In this document: one piece after another, positions 24,490-32,985 of the stretch
Position numbering within the stretch: position 1 is the first letter of the stretch
Layout: each line of letters opens with the position of its first letter
NCBI GenBank assembly: GCA_039527025.1
Contig: BAAAJN010000002.1
Span: 356,746 to 420,745 of the forward strand
Direction: 5' to 3'
DNA length: 64,000 bases
DNA from: Microlunatus lacustris
GTDB taxonomy: Bacteria; Actinomycetota; Actinomycetes; Propionibacteriales; Propionibacteriaceae
Translations under genes and position numbers: made by a program
Notes under the pieces: generated by a model
Database searches by the model: none
Told to the model about the DNA's origin: nothing
What the model saw: the letters and a program-made list of their open reading frames with translations, nothing else

Positions 24490-25470
24490 TCAACCGGGCG
24501 TGGCCGAGCTGAGCAGCGCTGCGTACTGGTCGAGGGCTTCCTGGGCGGCCTCGGCCGCGGAGCTCCCCGCACCCGCGGGGGCGACCACGGTGGCGCCACC
24601 CCGCAGACCGAGCAGCAGGCCGCGCAGCCAGCCGGGGTCCCGGACCCGCAGCGTCACCGTCAGCCCGCCGTCGGGGCGGAGCGACGTCGCCTCGGTCGGG
24701 TAGTACTCCGCCACCCAGCTCGCCTCGGGGGCGAGGTCGAGGGTGACCAGCGGGGCGTCCTTGAGCGTCTCGAACCAGCCTGTGGTCAGGTCCTTGAGGA
24801 CCACGTCGGGATGGGGGTCGACCGGCACGTCGGTCACCTCGACGGCGGCGATCCGGTCCAGCCGGAAGGTCCGCAGGGCCACCGCCGAGTGGCACCAGGC
24901 CTCGAGGTAGCCGTAGCCCTCGAGCACGAAGACCCGGAGCGGGTCGACCATCCGCCGGGTGGTCTCCGCGCGGGAGGCCACGTCGTAGGTGAGGTCGAGC
25001 CGCAGGCCCCGCTGCAGCCCGTCGGCGATCCGCCCCTGGATCTCGTCCTGGCCGGCGGTGACGCGCACGCTGGCCTGGCCGGTCGGCGCCGAGCCCGAGG
25101 CTGCTTCCAGCTTGGCCAGCGCCCGGTCGACGGCGGCGCGCTGGCCCGGCCCGGCGATCTCGCGCAGCGTCCGCAACCCCAGCACCAGGGCGAGGGCCTC
25201 GTCGGTGGAGAGCCGCAGCGGCCGGGTCAGGTAGTCGGCGTTGCTCAGGTGGATGACGCCCTCCCCCTCGACGGCGTCCATGTCGATGTCGATGAGGTCG
25301 CCGGGCGTCAGCCCCGGCATCCCGCACATCCACAGCACGTTGAGGTCCTCGCGGAGCGTGCGGACGCTGATCCCGAACGCCGCGGCCACGTCAGCCATCG
25401 CGGCGCCGTCGTGCTCGCGGAGGTAGGGCACCAGGCTGAGCAGCCGGCGCACCTGGGCCTGGGAGGTCAT
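24490..25470 (-). CDS. pafC: PafC, WYL-domain transcription activator of the DNA-damage response
   Basis: A 326-residue partner of PafB. The N-terminal winged helix (VRRLLSLVPYLREHDGAAMADVAAAFG) is followed by a WYL domain (about 140-240) with the YLEAWCHSAVALRTFRLDRI motif and a C-terminal WCX region. PafBC activates the LexA/RecA-independent DNA-damage regulon in mycobacteria. ATG 25470 overlaps the pafB stop as ATGA, so the two are translationally coupled. It is followed by a convergent merR gene. Confidence 0.95.
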   Translation of the reverse strand: MTSQAQVRRLLSLVPYLREHDGAAMADVAAAFGISVRTLREDLNVLWMCGMPGLTPGDLIDIDMDAVEGEGVIHLSNADYLTRPLRLSTDEALALVLGLRTLREIAGPGQRAAVDRALAKLEAASGSAPTGQASVRVTAGQDEIQGRIADGLQRGLRLDLTYDVASRAETTRRMVDPLRVFVLEGYGYLEAWCHSAVALRTFRLDRIAAVEVTDVPVDPHPDVVLKDLTTGWFETLKDAPLVTLDLAPEASWVAEYYPTEATSLRPDGGLTVTLRVRDPGWLRGLLLGLRGGATVVAPAGAGSSAAEAAQEALDQYAALLSSATPG

Positions 25471-26447
25471 GCCGCTCCGCTCGTCGCGGGGACGACGGCC
25501 GTGGCGGCGACGGCGGCCAGCCCCTGCACCACCCGCTCCCGCAACCCGACCGGTTCCAGCACCACGACGTCAGCCCCGTACCGGCAGATCTCCTCGGCGG
25601 CCGAGCCGAGGTCGGAGAAGGGCACCACGTGCACCTCGAACCCGCTGGGCAGGACCACCGCCGTGCTCCCGGGGCGGCCGCGGCGGCGCAGCCCCGGGGC
25701 GCGGCCGGCGCGGAGCGCGAGCACGGCCTGCTCGGTCGGCTCGGGCGGCGCGAGCGAGCGGGCCAGCGAGCGCAGGTCGAGGTCGGCGGGCACCTCGTAG
25801 GCGCCGGGCTTGGACTCCCGCCGGGGCAGGTCGGTGATCCGGGACAGCTTGAACATCCGGGTGGCGTCGCGGTCGACGTCGCGGCCGATGACGTACCACC
25901 GGCCTCTGGAGGAGGTCATCCCCCAGGGTTCGAGCGTGCGGCGACGGCCGTCGCGGTAGGTGAAGCTCATCCGGATCCGCTCGAGCACCGCCACCCAGAG
26001 CGGCTCGAAGCCGGGCTCGGTGGCCTGCACGGACGGCTCCAGCGAGGCCAGCAGGGACGGGTCGGGCTCGACGCCGGCCGCCCGCAGCTTGGCGATCGCG
26101 CTGCCGGTGGAGGCCGCCATGCTGGCGTGCTGCCAGACCCGGGCCGCGACCCCGACCACCGACGCCTCCTCGGCGTCGAGGTCGATCGGGGGCAGCTCGA
26201 ACTCCCCGGCGAGGATCCGGTAGCCGGGCTCGTCGTCGAACAGCGGGTCGAAGGTGCCGACCTCGATCGGGACGCCCAGCGCGCGCAGCTCGTCCTTGTC
26301 GCGCTCGAAGGTGCGCTCGAAGGCGGCGTCGGAGAGGTCGTGGTAGCCCTCGACAGCGTCGCGGATGCGGCTCTTCGGCACGAAACGGCCCGACACCAGC
26401 AGGCAGATGGTGAGGTTGAGGATGCGCTCGGTCTTGCGCGGTGCCAT
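25467..26447 (-). CDS. pafB: PafB, WYL-domain transcription activator of the DNA-damage response
   Basis: A 326-residue WYL regulator that acts as a heterodimer with PafC. It begins MAPRKTERILNLTICLLVSG and contains the family segments SDAAFERTFERDKDELRALG (helix-turn-helix) and RRTLEPWGMTSSRGRWYVIG (WYL core near 195-215). ATG 26447 is preferred over the longer frame (26510), with GAGGAG 11 bases upstream. TAACCT lies at about 26493 on this strand as a possible -10. The gene is divergent from a DUF3866 gene. Confidence 0.95.
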   Translation of the reverse strand: MAPRKTERILNLTICLLVSGRFVPKSRIRDAVEGYHDLSDAAFERTFERDKDELRALGVPIEVGTFDPLFDDEPGYRILAGEFELPPIDLDAEEASVVGVAARVWQHASMAASTGSAIAKLRAAGVEPDPSLLASLEPSVQATEPGFEPLWVAVLERIRMSFTYRDGRRRTLEPWGMTSSRGRWYVIGRDVDRDATRMFKLSRITDLPRRESKPGAYEVPADLDLRSLARSLAPPEPTEQAVLALRAGRAPGLRRRGRPGSTAVVLPSGFEVHVVPFSDLGSAAEEICRYGADVVVLEPVGLRERVVQGLAAVAATAVVPATSGAA

Positions 26448-26515
26448 GCCTGCGATCTCCTCACCCGCTCGGGGTCCACGGGTCGCCGCCAGGTTAACAG
26501 CCGGCTCCACCGGCC

Positions 26516-26521
26516 TAGGGT
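26516..26521 (+). promoter_or_regulatory. Putative -10 box, leaderless DUF3866 gene
   Basis: TAGGGT six bases before ATG 26528. Confidence 0.45.
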
Positions 26522-26527
26522 TCTGCC

Positions 26528-27658
26528 ATGATCATCTGGGCCGACGGCGAGGTCACAGCGGTGCGCGGCGGCTGGCCGGGCGCGGTCGAGCTCGTGGTGG
26601 CCCGCCCGGACGGCGCCGAGGTGCGGGCGTTGGCCTACACCGCCCTGATGGCCGCGCCCCTGGTCGGGGACCGGGTGCTGATGAACGTCGCCGCTCTGGA
26701 GCGGGGGCTGGGCACCGGCGGCTACGCGCTGGTGATCGCCGCCCTGACCCCCGACGGCGCGCTCCGCGGCCAGCCGCCGCAGCCGGCCGGCCACCTGGTC
26801 AAGGCCCGCTACCTGCCGCAGCAGGCCATGGTCGCCGGGGCCGACGAGCAGGGCTCCCCGCACCACGCGCTGCTGGCCGACGCCGACGACCTCGGGGGGC
26901 TCCCGGTGCTGGTCGCCGACCTGCACTCCGCGCTCACCCCGGCCCTGCTGGCCGTCGCGCACGACCGCCCCGGCACCCGGGTGGTGTACGTGATGAGCGA
27001 CCAGGGGGCGCTGCCGCTGGCCTTCTCCCGCACGGTCGCCTCCCTGCGGGAGGCGGGCCTGCTGGCCGGCACGGTCACCGTCGGCCAGGCCTTCGGCGGT
27101 GACCTGGAGGCGGTCACCGTGCACTCCGGGCTGCTGGCCGCACGGCTGGCGCTCGGGGCGGACCTGGTGGTGGTCAGCCAGGGCCCGGGCAACCTGGGTA
27201 CCGGGACCCGCTGGGGCTTCTCCGGCGTCGGCGTCGGAGAAGCCGTCAACGCCGCTGCGACCCTCGGTGGCCGACCGGTCGGCTCGCTGCGGGTGTCGAC
27301 CGCCGACGCCCGGCCGCGGCACCGAGGGCTGTCGCACCACAGCATCACCGCCTACGGCCGGGTGGCCCTGCAGCCCGCCGACCTGGCCGTGCCCGACCTG
27401 GCGGGGGCGGCCGCGCTGCACGGCATCGCCGGGCTGGACGTCGTCGTCGCCCTGGCGGACGCGCTGGACGCCGCGGTGGCCGCACTGACCCGGCACCGGG
27501 CCGTCCGGGTGCCGCTCGACGGCCTCGACGTCGCCCTGACCGGTTCGCCGGTGCCGATGTCCACGATGGGCCGCCGGCTGGAGGGCGACCCGGCCTACTT
27601 CCTCGCCGCCGCGGCCGCCGGGCGGCACGCGGCGTCGCTGGTCGACACCGGTCCCTGA
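26528..27658 (+). CDS. DUF3866 family protein
   Basis: A 376-residue conserved protein of unknown biochemical role, characteristic of actinobacteria and often found near pafBC. It starts with a WADGEVTAVRGGWPGAVEL beta-rich domain and includes VQGPGNLGTGTRWGFSG-like and PRHRGLSHHSITAYGRV motifs; the SHHSIT and GPGNLGTGT elements are highly conserved, suggesting a binding site. It is encoded on the strand opposite to pafB/pafC and pafA and probably leaderless. Its stop codon (TGA) lies inside the first unit of the 58-bp repeat array. Confidence 0.88.
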   Translation: MIIWADGEVTAVRGGWPGAVELVVARPDGAEVRALAYTALMAAPLVGDRVLMNVAALERGLGTGGYALVIAALTPDGALRGQPPQPAGHLVKARYLPQQAMVAGADEQGSPHHALLADADDLGGLPVLVADLHSALTPALLAVAHDRPGTRVVYVMSDQGALPLAFSRTVASLREAGLLAGTVTVGQAFGGDLEAVTVHSGLLAARLALGADLVVVSQGPGNLGTGTRWGFSGVGVGEAVNAAATLGGRPVGSLRVSTADARPRHRGLSHHSITAYGRVALQPADLAVPDLAGAAALHGIAGLDVVVALADALDAAVAALTRHRAVRVPLDGLDVALTGSPVPMSTMGRRLEGDPAYFLAAAAAGRHAASLVDTGP

Positions 27659-27810
27659 GCCTGTCGACGGACCTTCGACGAGCTCAGGCAGCGGTGCTCA
27701 CGTTCCCGGTCCCTGAGCTTGTCGAAGGGCCTTCGACGAGCTCAGGCAGCGGTGCTCACGTTCCCGGTCCCAGAGCTTGTCGACGGGCCTTCGACGAGCT
27801 CAGGCAGCGG
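27648..27810. repeat. 58-bp tandem repeat (2.8 units) of REP-like hairpins
   Basis: Units begin at 27648, 27706 and 27764, exactly 58 bases apart; the third is truncated. Each contains CTGAGCTTGTCGAAGG facing CCTTCGACGAGCTCAG, a 16-bp stem whose mismatch can form a G-U pair in RNA. CTTCGAC..GCTCAG palindromes are widespread REP-like elements in high-GC genomes. Here the array covers the convergent ends of DUF3866 and FKBP genes and could terminate both. Unit 1 supplies the DUF3866 stop codon. Confidence 0.85.
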
Positions 27811-27820
27811 AGAGCTGGAA

Positions 27821-28831
27821 CTACTGGCCGGCCTGGGTGAACAGCAGGTCGACGACCATGACGAGCGTCTCGCCCTTCTCGATCTTCGGCTGGGCGTTGC
27901 CGTCGGGGTAGCCCTTGTCCGGCGGGATGACGAGCAGCACGCGGCTGCCGACGGTCTGGCCGGCCAGGCCCTCCTGCAGCCCGGCGACGAGCCCGGAGAG
28001 CGGGGAGCTGCCGGGCTCCTGCCCGTAGGACTCCTCGACCAGCCGGCCGTCCTCCCAGATCTCCCACCGGTAGGCGAAGGTGATGGTGTCGTTCGCCTCG
28101 ACCTTCTTGCCCTCGCCCTTGATCAGCGGCTGCACGACCAGCTTGGTCGGCGGGTCGGTGTCGGGGATGGTGATGTCGGGCTTGGTGAGGCTGCCGGAGA
28201 CGGTGGGCAGGCCCGCCTCCGGGGTGACCTCCTCCCCCGCCGGCTCGCTCAGCTGGACGTCGACGACGTCGACCACGAAGACGAGGGTGTCGCCCACCTC
28301 GATCCCGGCCTGCTCGTTCCCGCCGGAGGCGTCGTAGCCGTCGGAGCCGGGCATGGCGATCAGCACCCGGCTGCCCTTCGTCTGACCCGTCAGGCCCTTG
28401 CTGAAGCCCGGCACCACCTGGTCGAGGGCGAACGCGACCGGCTCACCGCGGCTGAAGGAGTCGTCGAACTTCTTGCCCGTCCGGCCGTCCACGCCGTAGT
28501 AGTTCACCTCGACGGTCTGGCCGGCCTCCACGGCCGGCCCGTCTGACTCGCGCAGCACCTTCGTCCGCGTCTTGTCGACCGCGTACGGGGTGTCGATCTT
28601 CACCTTCGGGCTCTTGCCGTAGTCCCCGCTGACGGTCACCTTGGCGAAGTCTTTGGAGGCGGGCACCGTCGACGGCAAGGCGCTGGGCGACGCGCTGGCG
28701 CTGGCCGAGGCGCTCGGCACCGGGCTCGCCGAGGCGTCGGTGGCGGCGTCGCCGTCGGACCCGCAGGCCGCCAGGAACAGCGAGCCGCTCAGGGCCAGGA
28801 CGAGCAGGGACTTCTCGGGGAACGCGCGCAC
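27821..28831 (-). CDS. Lipoprotein with two FKBP-type prolyl isomerase domains
   Basis: A 336-residue secreted peptidyl-prolyl cis-trans isomerase. The signal LLVLALSGSLFLAACGS ends in a lipobox with Cys at about 23, followed by a Ser/Ala/Pro linker (to about 60). FKBP domain 1 (about 100-195) has VNYYGVDGRTGKKFDDSFSR and FALDQVVPGFSKGL; domain 2 (about 230-330) has SPLSGLVAGLQEGLAGQ and VGSRVLLVIPPDKGY, but its first strand motif (AYRWEIWEDGRLVEESY) is diverged. It probably assists folding at the envelope. It lies between pafA and the 58-bp repeat array; FKBP genes beside pafA/pafBC are common in actinobacteria. GTG 28831 is the start. Confidence 0.88.
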   Translation of the reverse strand: MRAFPEKSLLVLALSGSLFLAACGSDGDAATDASASPVPSASASASASPSALPSTVPASKDFAKVTVSGDYGKSPKVKIDTPYAVDKTRTKVLRESDGPAVEAGQTVEVNYYGVDGRTGKKFDDSFSRGEPVAFALDQVVPGFSKGLTGQTKGSRVLIAMPGSDGYDASGGNEQAGIEVGDTLVFVVDVVDVQLSEPAGEEVTPEAGLPTVSGSLTKPDITIPDTDPPTKLVVQPLIKGEGKKVEANDTITFAYRWEIWEDGRLVEESYGQEPGSSPLSGLVAGLQEGLAGQTVGSRVLLVIPPDKGYPDGNAQPKIEKGETLVMVVDLLFTQAGQ

Positions 28832-28898
28832 CGGGGAACCCTACCCGGCCCGGCTGTCCGCTCCCTGTGCGCGAGATCGGCCGCCCGAGCCGGGAGGG

Positions 28899-30275
28899 TC
28901 AGAACGTCGGACGCCGCATGGAGGCGATCAACCGGTCCACCCGCTCGTCGACGGCCACGAACGGGTCCTTGCAGAGCACCGTCCGCTGCGCCTGGTCGTT
29001 GAGCTTCAGGTGCACCCAGTCCACGGTGTAGTCGTTGCGGCCCTCCTGCGCGGCCCGGATGAAGTCGCCGCGCAGCTTGGCGCGGGTGGTCTGCGGCGGC
29101 ACCGACTTGGCGCGGAAGACAGCGGGCTCGGTGGTCACCCGGGCCGCCTGCCCGCGCTCCTGCAGGATCGAGAAGAGACCCCGACCGCGCCGGATGTCGT
29201 GGTAGGCCAGGTCCAGCTGGGCGATCCGCGGGTCGGCGAAGCTGAGCCCGTGCTTGGCGGCGTACCGGTCCAGCAGCTTGAGCTTGATCGCCCAGTCGAC
29301 CTCGGTGTCGACCAGCGCCAGCTTGTCCTCCGCCACCGCCCGCAGGGTGCGCTCCCACAGGTCCAGCACCCGGTCGATGACCGGCGTGCCGAGGTTGCCG
29401 CGGGCCACGAACTCGGCCACCTTCTCGTAGTACTCGGTCTGCAGCTCCAGGGCCGAGATCCGCCGACCGTTGGCCAGCGCGACCTGCACCTGACCGGTGC
29501 GGTCCCGGCTCATGTCCCGGATGGCGCGGATCGGGTTCTCCAGCGTGAAGTCCCGCATCGGCACCCCGGCCTCGATCAGCCGCAGCACCAGCTCGGCGGT
29601 GCCGACCTTGAGCAGGGTGGTGGTCTCGCTCATGTTCGAGTCGCCGACGATGACGTGCAGCCGACGGTAGCGCTCCGGGTCGGCGTGCGGCTCGTCGCGG
29701 GTGTTGATGATCGGTCGGCTCCGGGTGGTCGCCGACGAGACGCTCTCCCAGATGTGCTCGGCCCGCTGGCTGACGCTGAACTCCGCGCCGCGTGCGGTGT
29801 GCAGCACCTTGCCGGCCCCGCAGATCAGCTGGCGGGAGACCAGGAACGGCACCAGCACGTCGGTGATCTTGGAGAAGTCGCCGACCCGGCTGATCAGGTA
29901 GTTCTCGTGGCAGCCGTAGGAGTTCCCGTGGCTGTCGGTGTTGTTCTTGAACAGGTAGATGTCGCCGGTGATGCCCTCGCTGGCCAGCCGCTGCTCGGCG
30001 TCGACGATCAGGTCCTCGAGGATCCGCTCACCGGCCCGGTCGTGGTCGACCAGCTGGACGAGGTCGTCGCACTCCGCGGTGGCGTACTCCGGGTGCGAAC
30101 CGACGTCGAGGTAGATCCGCGAGCCGTTGCGGAGGAAGACGTTGCTGCTGCGGCCCCAGGTGACGACCCGCCGGAACAGGTAGCGCGCCACCTCGTCGGG
30201 CGTGAGCCGCCGGGTGCCCCCGGACGTGCAGGCGACGCCGTACTCGGTCTCCAGACCGTAGATCCGGCGGTCCAT
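28899..30275 (-). CDS. pafA: Pup--protein ligase PafA
   Basis: Ligates the prokaryotic ubiquitin-like protein Pup to lysines of proteasome targets using ATP. The 458-residue protein shows the carboxylate-amine-ligase-like features: IYGLETEYGVACTS (catalytic Glu/Tyr region at the N-terminus), FLRNGSRIYLDVGSHPEYAT, NNTDSHGNSYGCHENYL and DEPHADPERYRRLH. It matches family length. The typical neighbours mpa, dop, pup, prcB and prcA are not in the window; instead rluB lies 31 bases upstream on the same strand and the FKBP lipoprotein downstream. ATG 30275. Confidence 0.97.
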   Translation of the reverse strand: MDRRIYGLETEYGVACTSGGTRRLTPDEVARYLFRRVVTWGRSSNVFLRNGSRIYLDVGSHPEYATAECDDLVQLVDHDRAGERILEDLIVDAEQRLASEGITGDIYLFKNNTDSHGNSYGCHENYLISRVGDFSKITDVLVPFLVSRQLICGAGKVLHTARGAEFSVSQRAEHIWESVSSATTRSRPIINTRDEPHADPERYRRLHVIVGDSNMSETTTLLKVGTAELVLRLIEAGVPMRDFTLENPIRAIRDMSRDRTGQVQVALANGRRISALELQTEYYEKVAEFVARGNLGTPVIDRVLDLWERTLRAVAEDKLALVDTEVDWAIKLKLLDRYAAKHGLSFADPRIAQLDLAYHDIRRGRGLFSILQERGQAARVTTEPAVFRAKSVPPQTTRAKLRGDFIRAAQEGRNDYTVDWVHLKLNDQAQRTVLCKDPFVAVDERVDRLIASMRRPTF

Positions 30276-30306
30276 CGCCCTCCTCGCCTCGGGTGCCCTG
30301 GGGTGG

Positions 30307-31065
30307 TCAGCTGCTGATCAGGTCGAGCAGGCCGCCGAGCTCGTCCCGGGTGAGGTCGCGCAGGTCCCCGCTCTTGAGGTTGCCCAGCCGCACCGGGCCG
30401 ATCCCGGTCCGCGAGAGCTTCCGCACGGGGTGGCCGACAGCCTCCATGGTACGGCGGACGATGTGGTTGCGGCCCTCGTGCAGGGTCAGCTTGACCAGCG
30501 ACCGGTCCTCGGCCGTCGAGACCAACTTCACCGAGCTGGGCTTGACCGGTCCGTCCTCGAGCATGATGCCGTCGCGGAGCCGCTTGACCGTGGCCGGGTG
30601 CAGCTGGCCGGTGACCTCGGCCAGGTAGGTCTTGGGCACCTCGTAGGACGGGTGGGCCAGCTTGTGGGCGAAGTCGCCGTCGTTGGTGAGGATGATCAGG
30701 CCGTCGGTCTCGGTGTCCAGCCGGCCCACGTGGAAGAGCCGGTTCTGCTTGCCCGGGCGCTTGCCCTCGAGCAGGTCGTTGAGGTTGCGGCGGCCTTCGG
30801 GGTCGTCCATGGTCGAGACGACGCCGCGGGGCTTGTTGAGCACCAGGTAGAGGTGCCGGCGCGGCGGGGGGATGCGGGAGCCGTCCACCCGGATGACGTC
30901 GTGCTCGGGGTCCACCCGCAGGCCCTGTTCGGTGACCAGCTTGCCGTTCACCTCGACCCGGCCCTCGCTGATCATGATCTCGCAGGCGCGGCGGGAGGCC
31001 AGGCCCGCCGCGGCGAGCACCTTCTGCAGGCGGATGCCGCCCTGGTCGTCGTCGTTGTCGTTCAC
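30307..31065 (-). CDS. rluB: 23S rRNA pseudouridine synthase, RsuA/RluB type
   Basis: A 252-residue enzyme isomerising uridine in 23S rRNA (2605 in E. coli RluB). An S4 RNA-binding domain (about 12-70, IRLQKVLAAAGLASRRACE) precedes the catalytic domain with GRLDTETDGLIILTNDG (catalytic Asp about 117). GTG 31065 overlaps the scpB stop by four bases. In M. tuberculosis the same order scpA-scpB-rluB continues with cmk and der; here pafA follows instead. Confidence 0.95.
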   Translation of the reverse strand: MNDNDDDQGGIRLQKVLAAAGLASRRACEIMISEGRVEVNGKLVTEQGLRVDPEHDVIRVDGSRIPPPRRHLYLVLNKPRGVVSTMDDPEGRRNLNDLLEGKRPGKQNRLFHVGRLDTETDGLIILTNDGDFAHKLAHPSYEVPKTYLAEVTGQLHPATVKRLRDGIMLEDGPVKPSSVKLVSTAEDRSLVKLTLHEGRNHIVRRTMEAVGHPVRKLSRTGIGPVRLGNLKSGDLRDLTRDELGGLLDLISS

Positions 31066-31787
31066 TGGGTGTCCTCGGTTCGGTCGTACGTGGTCCCGGC
31101 GGTCGCCCCGGAGGGCTCGTCGGGGGCGTGCTCGTCAGGGTGGGGCGCCTCGGGCGGAGCGACGGCGGCGAGCTGGCCCAGCTCGGCCTCCAGCACCGAC
31201 GCGTCCGGCAGGTGCGGGGCCAGGGCCGGCAGGTCGTCCAGGGAGCGCAGCCCCATCCGCTCCAGGAAGTGGTTGGTGGTGGCGAAGACGACGGCCCCGG
31301 AGTCGGCGTCGTGGCCGGCCTCCACGATCAGCCCCCGCGCCAGCAGGGTGCGGATGACCCCGTCGACGTTGACCCCGCGGACCGCGGAGACCCGGCCGCG
31401 GGAGATCGGCTGGGTGTAGGCGATGACGGCCAGGGTCTCCAGGGCGGCCTGGCTGAGCCGGGACTGCTGGCCCTCCAGGACCGTCGCCGCGATCAGGTCG
31501 GCGTGCTCCTCGCGCGTCCAGTAGCGCCAGCCGCCGCCGACCTCGCGCAGCTCGAAGCCGCGGCCGGTCTCGTCGTAGAAGCGGACCAGCTCGGCCAGCG
31601 CCTGCCGCACCACCGGCTCGGGTGCCCCCAGGGCCGCGGCCAGGTCGTCGCTGCGCCGCGGCTCCTCGGCCACCAGCAGCAGTGCCTCGAGCGCCCCGCT
31701 GACGTCGGCGGAGGTGAGCGGGCGCTCCTCCCCCAGCGGCAGCGGGGTGGCGCCCGCCTCCTCGGCGGTGGTCGTGCTCTGGCTCAT
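31062..31787 (-). CDS. scpB: Segregation and condensation protein B
   Basis: A 241-residue kleisin-interacting winged-helix subunit of the SMC-ScpAB condensin that compacts and segregates the chromosome. Family motifs include ALEALLLVAEEP, LSQAALETLAVIAYTQPISR and GLIVEAGHDADSGAVVFATT. The last 45 residues are an acidic, low-complexity tail. ATG 31787 overlaps the scpA stop and its own stop overlaps rluB, so the three are tightly coupled. The smc gene is not in the window. Confidence 0.96.
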   Translation of the reverse strand: MSQSTTTAEEAGATPLPLGEERPLTSADVSGALEALLLVAEEPRRSDDLAAALGAPEPVVRQALAELVRFYDETGRGFELREVGGGWRYWTREEHADLIAATVLEGQQSRLSQAALETLAVIAYTQPISRGRVSAVRGVNVDGVIRTLLARGLIVEAGHDADSGAVVFATTNHFLERMGLRSLDDLPALAPHLPDASVLEAELGQLAAVAPPEAPHPDEHAPDEPSGATAGTTYDRTEDTQ

Positions 31788-32638
31788 CGTGGTTCCTCGC
31801 TGGGCGTCGGGGGGACGTCGAACTCGTCGGAGATGTCCAGCTCGCCCTCGCTCGACCCCGTCCAGCGTACGGTCAGCTCGCCCAGGGCGGCGACCTGCTC
31901 GAACGCCACGGCCCCTTCCCGGAACAGCTCCAGCAGGGCGAGGAACCGGGCGACGGTGGTGATCCGGTCCGGGGAGTCCCCCGTCAGCGCCCGGAAGGTG
32001 AGCGCGCCGGTGCGCCGGAGCCGGTCGACCACCAGCCGGGCCTGGTCCCGGACGCTGACCGCCGGGGCGTGCAGGTGGGCCAGCGAGACCACGTCGGCCT
32101 GCTTGGGCGCCAGCGCCTTCGCGGCGAGCGCCGCGAACGCCTCGGGGGTGAGGGTCAGCACCACCTCGGGCAGCAACCGGGCGAAGCGCGGTTCCAGGGC
32201 GACGTCGCGGGGGAACCGGCGGGCCTGGTCGTCCAGCGTCGCCGCCAGGTGGCCGGCCACGGCCTTGAACGCGCGGTACTGCAGCAGCCGGGCGAACAGC
32301 AGGTCGCGGGCCTCGAGCAGGGCGAGGTCCTCGGGGTCCTCGACCTCCCCGGACGGCAGCAACCGGGCCGCCTTGAGGTCCAGCAAGGTGGCCGCGACGA
32401 CGACGAACTGGCTGGTCTGGTCGAGGTCCCAGTCCGGGCCGGCCGCCTTGATGTGGCCGATGAACTCGTCGGTGACCCGGGACAGGGCCACCTCGGTGAT
32501 GTCCAGCTTGTGCCGGGAGATCAGCTGCAGCAGCAGGTCGAACGGCCCCTCGAAGTTGACCAGGTGCACGTGGAAGCCGGGCGGCCGGCCGTCGTCGGAC
32601 GCCGCCGTCCCGGCCGACCGGTCCGGAGCCGCGGTCAC
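31784..32638 (-). CDS. scpA: Segregation and condensation protein A (kleisin)
   Basis: A 284-residue kleisin linking the SMC dimer heads. Diagnostic segments are FHVHLVNFEGPFDLLLQLIS (N-terminal helical region) and the C-terminal winged helix ending in LGELTVRW. GTG 32638 is chosen: it overlaps the upstream gene's stop as GTGA and the protein then begins just before the conserved FEGPFDLLL. The frame continues to 33160 through the neighbouring RHH-like gene. Operon: xerD-parA-RHH-scpA-scpB-rluB. Confidence 0.96.
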   Translation of the reverse strand: MTAAPDRSAGTAASDDGRPPGFHVHLVNFEGPFDLLLQLISRHKLDITEVALSRVTDEFIGHIKAAGPDWDLDQTSQFVVVAATLLDLKAARLLPSGEVEDPEDLALLEARDLLFARLLQYRAFKAVAGHLAATLDDQARRFPRDVALEPRFARLLPEVVLTLTPEAFAALAAKALAPKQADVVSLAHLHAPAVSVRDQARLVVDRLRRTGALTFRALTGDSPDRITTVARFLALLELFREGAVAFEQVAALGELTVRWTGSSEGELDISDEFDVPPTPSEEPR

Positions 32639-32985
32639 GGCGGGGAGAGCCGCCGGACCAGCTCGGAGGACTCCCCGTGGGCCGCCAAGTCGGCCAGCAG
32701 GGCGGCGATCGCCTCGCGGACGATCCGGCCGCGGTCGACGGCCATCCCGTGCTCGGCGCGCAGGGTGAGCCGGGCCTGCTCCAGCGCCACCAGCTCGTCG
32801 CTGCTGACGTAGACGGTGATCTTCTCGTCGTGCCGGACGCGGCCCGAACCCCGCGCCGGACGACCGGGACGGCCCTCGGCCTCGGGCTTGGGCTGCGGAG
32901 AGGTCGGGGCGGGGGCGACCTGGTCGGGGGCCTGGGTGGGCCGGAACAGCTCCGAAGCCCCCGGCAGGCTCACCCGGCGTGGCAT
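32635..32985 (-). CDS. Small RHH-like protein between parA and scpA
   Basis: A 116-residue protein with a Pro-rich, disordered N-terminal half (1-50) and a C-terminal ordered half (about 52-112): KITVYVSSDELVALEQARL followed by two predicted helices ending SSELVRRLS. The beta-strand plus helix-helix layout and dimer-type polarity suggest a ribbon-helix-helix DNA-binding domain, typical of centromere-binding partners of small ParA proteins. It overlaps parA by 16 bases and scpA by four. The partner role is inferred; ATG 32985 is firm by context. Confidence 0.75.
   Translation of the reverse strand: MPRRVSLPGASELFRPTQAPDQVAPAPTSPQPKPEAEGRPGRPARGSGRVRHDEKITVYVSSDELVALEQARLTLRAEHGMAVDRGRIVREAIAALLADLAAHGESSELVRRLSPP

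Noticed and set aside
27648..27810. CRISPR array
   Set aside because: Units are contiguous 58-base copies without unique spacers; the hairpin and lack of cas genes fit a REP-like repeat.
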